64,000 nucleotides of DNA, from contig VZTG01005281.1 in NCBI GenBank assembly GCA_013397845.1, positions 1,337,593 through 1,401,592 on the forward strand, written 5' to 3'. Under the pieces are notes generated by a model, which was given only the letters and a program-made list of their open reading frames with translations, was not told the DNA's origin and did no database searches. The position numbers and the translations under genes were made by a program. Below are positions 57,700-64,000 of this stretch, one piece after another (the stretch's first letter is position 1; every line of letters starts with the position of its first letter). The stretch comes from Melanocharis versteri. Its lineage: Eukaryota > Chordata > Aves > Passeriformes > Melanocharitidae.

Positions 57700-60600
57700 T
57701 TCCTCTCTGTGTTTGGAGATGTTTTCAGGATAGACCACGTGGTGCTCTTCTCCTAGTGCTTGGCCGCAAAGAAAAGTGGTTGAAGTGTGTATGGCTGGGT
57801 TAGCTCCACACATGATTGTGACAGGAGAAAAAAGCAGTGATGAGCACAGTCCAATGCCAAGTAATCCTGCTGGTTAATTCTTTAACATCTAAATATGGCC
57901 TAAGTCTGCACATTTCTGTAGGTCGTGTTAGATACAGCAAATACTCTACACTTTGGCTATTATGGGGCATTCTGAGAGCAGTATAGAAACTTAGTGTTCT
58001 GACTGTGTTGTAATGATTGAAATGAAACACAGATCCATTGACAACTTGTGATGGATAAGAGCAGTTCCTGGCTCTTGTAAGTGATCAGTAGAGGCTACAT
58101 CTATGGGAATCAGTCCAAAACTATAGTCGGTGGTGGTAGAGCAGGGTGTATTGTGTGGCCCACTGGCATTGGTGCTTCCCTGAGATGGAATGGCACAAAT
58201 TCCCTATCTCTTTTCTTTGGAGGCTGCATTATAAATACCAACAAAAAAGGGAAAAAAATCATTATTGAAGGAAGGGAGCATCCAGTCTTAGCATATAATT
58301 TAAAACCCTTCTGATAAAAACTATGTGTCAGTCTTATTGAAACAATACAGTAAGAAAAGAATTAACTGTGGCTTTTGTTTATCAGGAGATACTTTGTCTC
58401 AAAGCTGGTAGCTTACTTAACCTTGCTTTGCCTAATGAGTCATGATTACTCTCAAGAACAAACCAGCGCCCCCAAACTTTTTCTCCTCCAAAGTAAAGTT
58501 TCCCTACATTTTTAAATTTGCACTTTAAAATTATGCACTGGATGTGGTGGAAGACATAGAGAGGTGGTAGAATTAAAACAGCTGGTTTGCATATTGGTGG
58601 TGCTACCCGATGTTTACGGTGACAGTGACACTTGGCCTGTGCACCCACAGGGCCATTGCAGTGAGATGCTGGAAGGCCTGGCCTTCACTTGTACACTTTG
58701 CTCTTCCCCATCACACCACATCCAGTGAAGTAGTAAGCACACTATTATTCATGGATGAAAAGAGCACCCATGTAAAATGTGCAAGCCATGTGGAATTCTG
58801 CTTTTCCCAGTGAAGTTACGGAGGACGAGCATCCACTTTATTCCTTAGAGAAATAGCCTAAAATTAAATTAGTGGTAGGAACTAGCTAGGTTTTTTGCTT
58901 GCTTGTTGGCACGCTCACCTGTATTCAAAGAGCTGATGTATGCAGTGATTATTGAGAGCTGATGGAAAAATGACAGAAGAGGCCTGAGAACCAGCAGATG
59001 ACTCAGGTTACACTAGAAGCAGGCTCATCTAGAAAAAATTCCAAGCAAGAGAGCACTTTTAACATCCCCTTTGGCAATCTTTTGTATACAGTAATTTTGT
59101 AGCATGAAAAGCTGTTAAATTTGCTGTGTTTAAATTATTTAGGTCTATGTTTATAAATGTTATTCTGTGAAACTTGTTCAAAAATAATATAATCTTGTTT
59201 TATACAAATGTCTTTGGCTGATGTGTAATGAAATAGTTCAGCTTGTGAAGAGTATTTGGAAACTAAATTTTGTTCTCATTAAACTTTCCTAGCTGCTCAG
59301 GAAGCAATGTATTTATAGTATGATAGCATGTAAATGCTGTTCCTTATTGCCTCTATATTTTAGAATAGAAAATCACTTAAGGCTTTAAAAATGCTGATAT
59401 ATTGTGATTGTTGTCATCTGATACATAAATATTTTTCAGTCTTTTAAGACATTGGTTGTCAGAATTTGTCCTTAGGTCCTAAAAGAAAAGTCTACTACTG
59501 CTATATGGGGAAAAAAAAATCCAGATAAGTTAGAGAAATGGCTGGTCTTTCTTCAGTACAAAATTACTAATTCACTTCGAATTTAAATTCTGTTAACAGT
59601 AATATACAATCAGTTCCATTAAACCCAGACAGGGGAACACTAACTGATTCATAAGCTTCTCTAATAGAAACTTTAGCCTTCAGTAGACCATGTCACTGAA
59701 ATGTAATTTCAAAACTCTGATATAAAGAAAACTCTTCCTACCCCACAGCCCACAGCAGTTGGTCTCAATAATGGCAAGAGCAGCATCCTACAGTGATGGT
59801 TGTAATGCTATTTAGAAAACATATAGGGAGTTACTGCAACACTCCTCACAGTACCACTAACTCAAAGCTTACCAATCACTAAAATGCTTTATAAGGTTTC
59901 TTTCAGTAGCTGAAATAACTTCCAGAAGCTTGGGCTTAGATCCAGCAGTTAAAAAAAGATCGAACCCAAATTGCTCAAAATGTGTGGGTTTTTTGATTGT
60001 CCAAGGGTTGTTTGCACAGCCTCAGTTTTAGTGCAAAGTGCTAAACATCAGCACTTTTGCCAGCTGGCTTTGACAGGGAAGCAAATGCATGACTTAAAGC
60101 CTTAAAGTCCTGGTCTTTTACCTCAAGTGAAGGCTTCGCTCTTCCCTGTCTCTTCACACCAAGCAAAATACTTCTTTCTCCAAACGCTATTGCTGATCAA
60201 CTGCCACAGGCACAGCACAAAACTAAGGCAAGGACTTCTACACTGAGCTGAAAAAATTAGTGTTTTCATGTCTTGGGCTGAGTCTTTCTCCTGCCAGCTT
60301 TGCCAAGCATATTGAAATGAAAAGGTCAGCATAAATTAACAGGTGTGCTGCCTTAGATCCTAAGTGCAATCTCACAGGAGACCAGTCAGGCACTGATACA
60401 CATTTCTGCCATCTGCTTTATGTAGCATTTGTAGCTTTTAAAGACATGATGCCCATAGGTGTGAGAACACCTGTGTAGCCTAGTTAACTGAAAGGTTAAG
60501 TACCAAAACAGAAGGAAGAGGTTCTGAGGATGGATGGAAGCATATTTAAAATCCACAGCAGGAGATACAGCTGCTGCCAGAAGAAACAAAATACATACTG

Positions 60601-61200
60601 TGTAACAAAACCTGTTAAAACCCCTTCCCCCCCTTAGATTCAGGTAACAGGTTAGTGCCTTTAAGACAGTATTTACAAAAAGCTTTGTCAAACTTTGTCA
60701 CTGAGAAGTGTGATACAATATGATGTACAACTGAAGCCATCCCAGAATTCACATCTGATGCAGGCCCCTCAAGTACTGAGTTACTCCATGATGCCTTTGT
60801 AGTTGTTTCAGGTAGTGTCAGGATCCCACCGGCCTTATTTACAGCACAGCAGACCTAGAACTATTCCCCAGGAGCTCCTAGCACATTGTCAAGGTTGTTT
60901 CTGGCTTTCTGGGAGGGTGCTGGGCTTGGAGTGGGGCACACATCCCATCAACACTTCCGTAAAGCAGCGGAGCTGCAGATTTCTCTGGTCTCCTACGGCC
61001 ACATGTGCCAGTTACTTTCTTGGATGTAAGACATAAAACACATTGCAGGCTTGTGTCTCAGGGGAGAGGTGAGAAACAGCCTCGGGGACTGCTGTGGAAA
61101 ACACAGGCGAGTACGAAGAGAGAGCAGACCAGCCAGAAGGACTCGTGACAGCCTCCTGTGCACCACAGGCCGCACAAGCCCCCGGCCACTCCCTCATACC
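57700..61200. other. Intergenic between DNAL1 and the convergent right-hand gene
   Basis: AT-rich, only short chance frames on both strands, no repeat family recognised. Confidence 0.4.
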
Positions 61201-61489
61201 TTCAAAAAACTCAGCTAAGAAACTATTTTTTAAACCTCATTTAATAAAAGGTTTTTTAGATATATAGAGGATATTAAGTAAATAAGTTACATAGTACATT
61301 ACAATCACATCAGCAAGATTTCCTTTAGTGTATTAATATTTTATAAAAAAGCACACAAAAAATAAATTCAGTCCAGTCTATCACAACTGTACAGCAACAG
61401 GTAAATATATTTATATATGTACATTTTAAACATGTAACAGTCTTTTAAAAGGTGCCCTAGGCAGCAGACACACAAAAGGAAGTGTCTGC

Positions 61490-64000
61490 TCACTTGTTAA
61501 AATAAAAGTAATATACTTTATTATAAAGCATTTATACAGTAATTACAAAGGCTGACTGCTCCTGTACAGTACACCAAAGCTTTGACTACAAATTTAAAAA
61601 CAGAACATAAAAAGAAGGAACACAAAAAAAAGTTTATATCAAATCTGAACTACAAGGGGGAAAATACGTATGGAGAAGCTGCAGGAAACTTTTTTAAAAT
61701 ACACAATTACATTTCTATAAAAATATATGTTGTCTTCTAATTGGGAGAAGTTAAGGGTTTTTTCAGGCTCAGCTGTCAGTGGAATCTTAGTCTTGGAAAG
61801 AAAGATCCTTAGACAGCTTGGGATTCAAAGTTTGTGTCTTCCTAACATATGACACGGGAGAGAAAGAGGGAAAGTAAAGCAGCTGAACCCAAGTGATGAA
61901 TTTACATAGAAACTCCCCCCCNACTCGCTTCCCTGTCTCTTTAAAGCTTTATAAACTTTGAGACATACATCAGAAGATAAAGCAGAGAGAAAGTTTGTGT
62001 GGGAAAATGTGGATTAGAATAAGGTTTCTGGTAAGCATTGGACTAAATGTGCCATTGTATGAAAGCAGACAAGACTCCTATGGCTACAGTCCTTCCTACT
62101 CCCATTTCTTTAAAATACAGTATGTATCTGTAGGAACCTTCTAGTCCACTGCCTGAAAGAGAATTAAGAAGTGTGTAACTGCTGAGAGTGAGAAAGCTCA
62201 TGTTTGTGATTTAAGAGAAACTTTTTTTGAATGTTGATTTTAATCTACACTTGTTGCAATGATAAAAATGACCAAAAACCTCAGTTTGATAAATCAGAGA
62301 GTATTTTTAGTTAATTTGGACATTGTCTACAATGGGTTTAATAGATGAGTTACCTTTAAGCTCTTGAATTTCTATCTTTGCCCTTCCTTTAAGCAGCTAC
62401 ATCCCTACCTGTTTCTAGCTAGCAAAATGCCATGGTCCTGCACAGCTGAGTGAAATTCTGTAGGCCTTCAATTTACAGAGCCAAGTTCTCTCTGATACCA
62501 TCACCTGTATCAGTAAAAGAACAAACATCAAATAAATTAAAATGCAGAGTGGTTCTTGCAGCTAGACTGCAAAACACCTGCAGCTATATCAGATATGCAT
62601 CACAAGTGCATGCATCTATCTAGTAATTACATACACATAGTCTTACAAAACTCAGATGCTATCCCATGCAGATCACAAACCCGAAAGACTGAATCTATCT
62701 GTAAAGGGCAGGCAGAAGCACAGGCAGAAGTACATGATCAGGGCAAACGTGACCTGTTGCTGCATCTCCGTGATGCCCAGTGCTGGCATCAAGACTCAAG
62801 CAGGTAATGGTTTGAAATACAGCCATCTGACTACTGGGTATATGACCACCTGAAGCCTGATCTTGCACTGTAAAAGGCAAATCTATCAGTACACATTCAC
62901 AGAATTGCATTCTATAGATCTTATATTTGTTCCCATATAAAAGAGCTAATGCAAAGAGACACCTTGTTCAAATTAATGGCTTTTTACTGCCTGTTTTCTA
63001 AATTAGCAGCAAACCCTTACACTAAATGGGGATCAATCAATAGGCCTTTAAACGATGGAAAATAATAAGTATGGAGCTTTAAAACAAACATCTCAAAAGA
63101 ACACTGACAAGAATTTTGTTTGTTTGGGGTGGATTTTTTAAAATCTTAACTGGAATAACACAAACTTAAATTAACACTGTGCTGCAGTAAACAGCCACTC
63201 GAGTTATTTTTCCCCCACTAAGAGTAGGAACATAGCTCATTCCAGATTAGACAAATTCCATATAAATGCCTTGTCCACAGAAATTGGGGGTTGATTGTTT
63301 GGGTTTTGGTTTTTTTAAGAAACTATTCTCTGCCAACTTCTGCTAATAGGCAAGATCTAATTAAAATGCAGGATCAATTCCAAACTCCTCCCGTAAGCCA
63401 GTGGGCAGCAGGCTTGGTTTGCTTGTTTGTCTTTTAAGATGACACTTGGAGGAGCTGTTTTACTTACTACCATGCCAGAAAATAAGTCCTCTGGTGGCTA
63501 CTAGCAATTTGGAAATATGCTCAGAAACATTCCAACTTGATGCCACTTACTTGGCACATTTACCTGTTTGTGGTCGGCCCTGCTAACCCACAGCTGTTAC
63601 AGAGGTTATCCTCAGAAAAAGCCCTTTTCTGATTTTCTTCCAGTGACTGACTGTGTCCGGTTTTCCTGTTCTGTTCTACTTATACTGCAGCAAGGTGGGA
63701 GAGAAACAACCAGTACTGGAATCAGTGCATAATATACACAACATTTTTATGCAAGTAAAGAAAATCTCTGATTTGTTCTAATCAGCACCTCAATGGCTTG
63801 TCCTTGACAAGAGGAAAAATTATATCAGTTTCCTAAAATAGGGAGAATCAGTGAAAGATCTGGCCTTTGGAAGACTGTGATAATGCTTGCAGTTGCTTCA
63901 CTTACTGTTCCTCCTGACACAGTGTGCTAAAGCTTCTGTTCTCTCCAAGGGCCCTAAGATAATGGCAGACAAGCATTTTCTCCAATTTATAAAAGAAGAA
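61490..64000 (-). other. MIDEAS: Probable 3' UTR of MIDEAS (ELMSAN1)
   Basis: In vertebrates MIDEAS lies next to DNAL1 in the opposite orientation. Here the last 2.5 kb has no sizeable open frame on either strand, is AT-rich, and carries a minus-strand AATAAA (plus-strand TTTATT at 61517-61522) at the expected transcript end. No coding exon is inside the window, so the assignment is by gene order only. A single N is at 61922. Confidence 0.4.
61517..61522 (-). terminator. Candidate minus-strand poly(A) signal
   Basis: TTTATT on the plus strand reads AATAAA on the minus strand, with AT-rich sequence on its downstream (left) side. Confidence 0.4.

Noticed and set aside
1..64000. CRISPR arrays, operons or bacterial defence systems
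   Set aside because: The DNA is vertebrate: spliced genes, CR1 elements, CpG islands and poly(A) signals; no regularly spaced direct repeats with spacers were seen.

Overview
This is a bird nuclear genome window. Evidence: CR1 non-LTR retrotransposon 3' ends, a solo-LTR-like element, short GC-rich first exons in CpG islands, and a gene order that matches human 14q24 (NUMB - RIOX1 - ACOT cluster - DNAL1 - MIDEAS). The species cannot be named from the sequence. The assembly is draft quality: runs of N at 9052-9291 and 35958-36004, and single Ns at 16140, 23472, 43914 and 61922. Three of the single Ns sit where expected coding sequence is missing, so they look like collapsed gaps.

Layout: 1-8.3 kb has no recognisable coding sequence and by synteny is probably first-intron DNA of NUMB on the minus strand, ending in a CpG island (8.39-9.54 kb). 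9.5-16 kb is mostly non-coding; it has one unexplained minus-strand open frame (10.88-11.21 kb) and a small CpG patch (14.4-14.7 kb). At 16.1-17.4 kb is the intronless RIOX1 gene (JmjC ribosomal oxygenase), lacking its N-terminal part at a single N.

20.8-41 kb is a tandem array of type-I acyl-CoA thioesterase (ACOT/BAAT family) genes, all on the plus strand, with the standard three-exon structure (intron 1 phase 1, 203-bp exon 2, intron 2 phase 0). Copy A is an orphan, frameshifted exon 3. Copy B has intact exons 2 and 3, but its exon 1 is cut by an N. Copy C is complete (472 codons). Copy D is complete except for a gap over its start. Copies B and C keep the Ser-Asp-His triad; copy D has glycine in place of the nucleophile. 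Copy C has both an arginine-rich, acid-free N-terminal presequence with a second in-frame Met at residue 51 and a C-terminal SKL peroxisomal signal; B and D have no such C-terminus. The array probably controls free CoA and acyl-CoA pools in several compartments.

DNAL1 (axonemal outer-arm dynein light chain 1) covers at least 46.3-55.0 kb, with seven coding exons found and the Met-bearing exon 1 not found. From about 57.2 to 57.7 kb there is a probable solo LTR. The last 2.5 kb has no open frames and a minus-strand poly(A) signal; it is probably the 3' UTR of MIDEAS (ELMSAN1), convergent with DNAL1.
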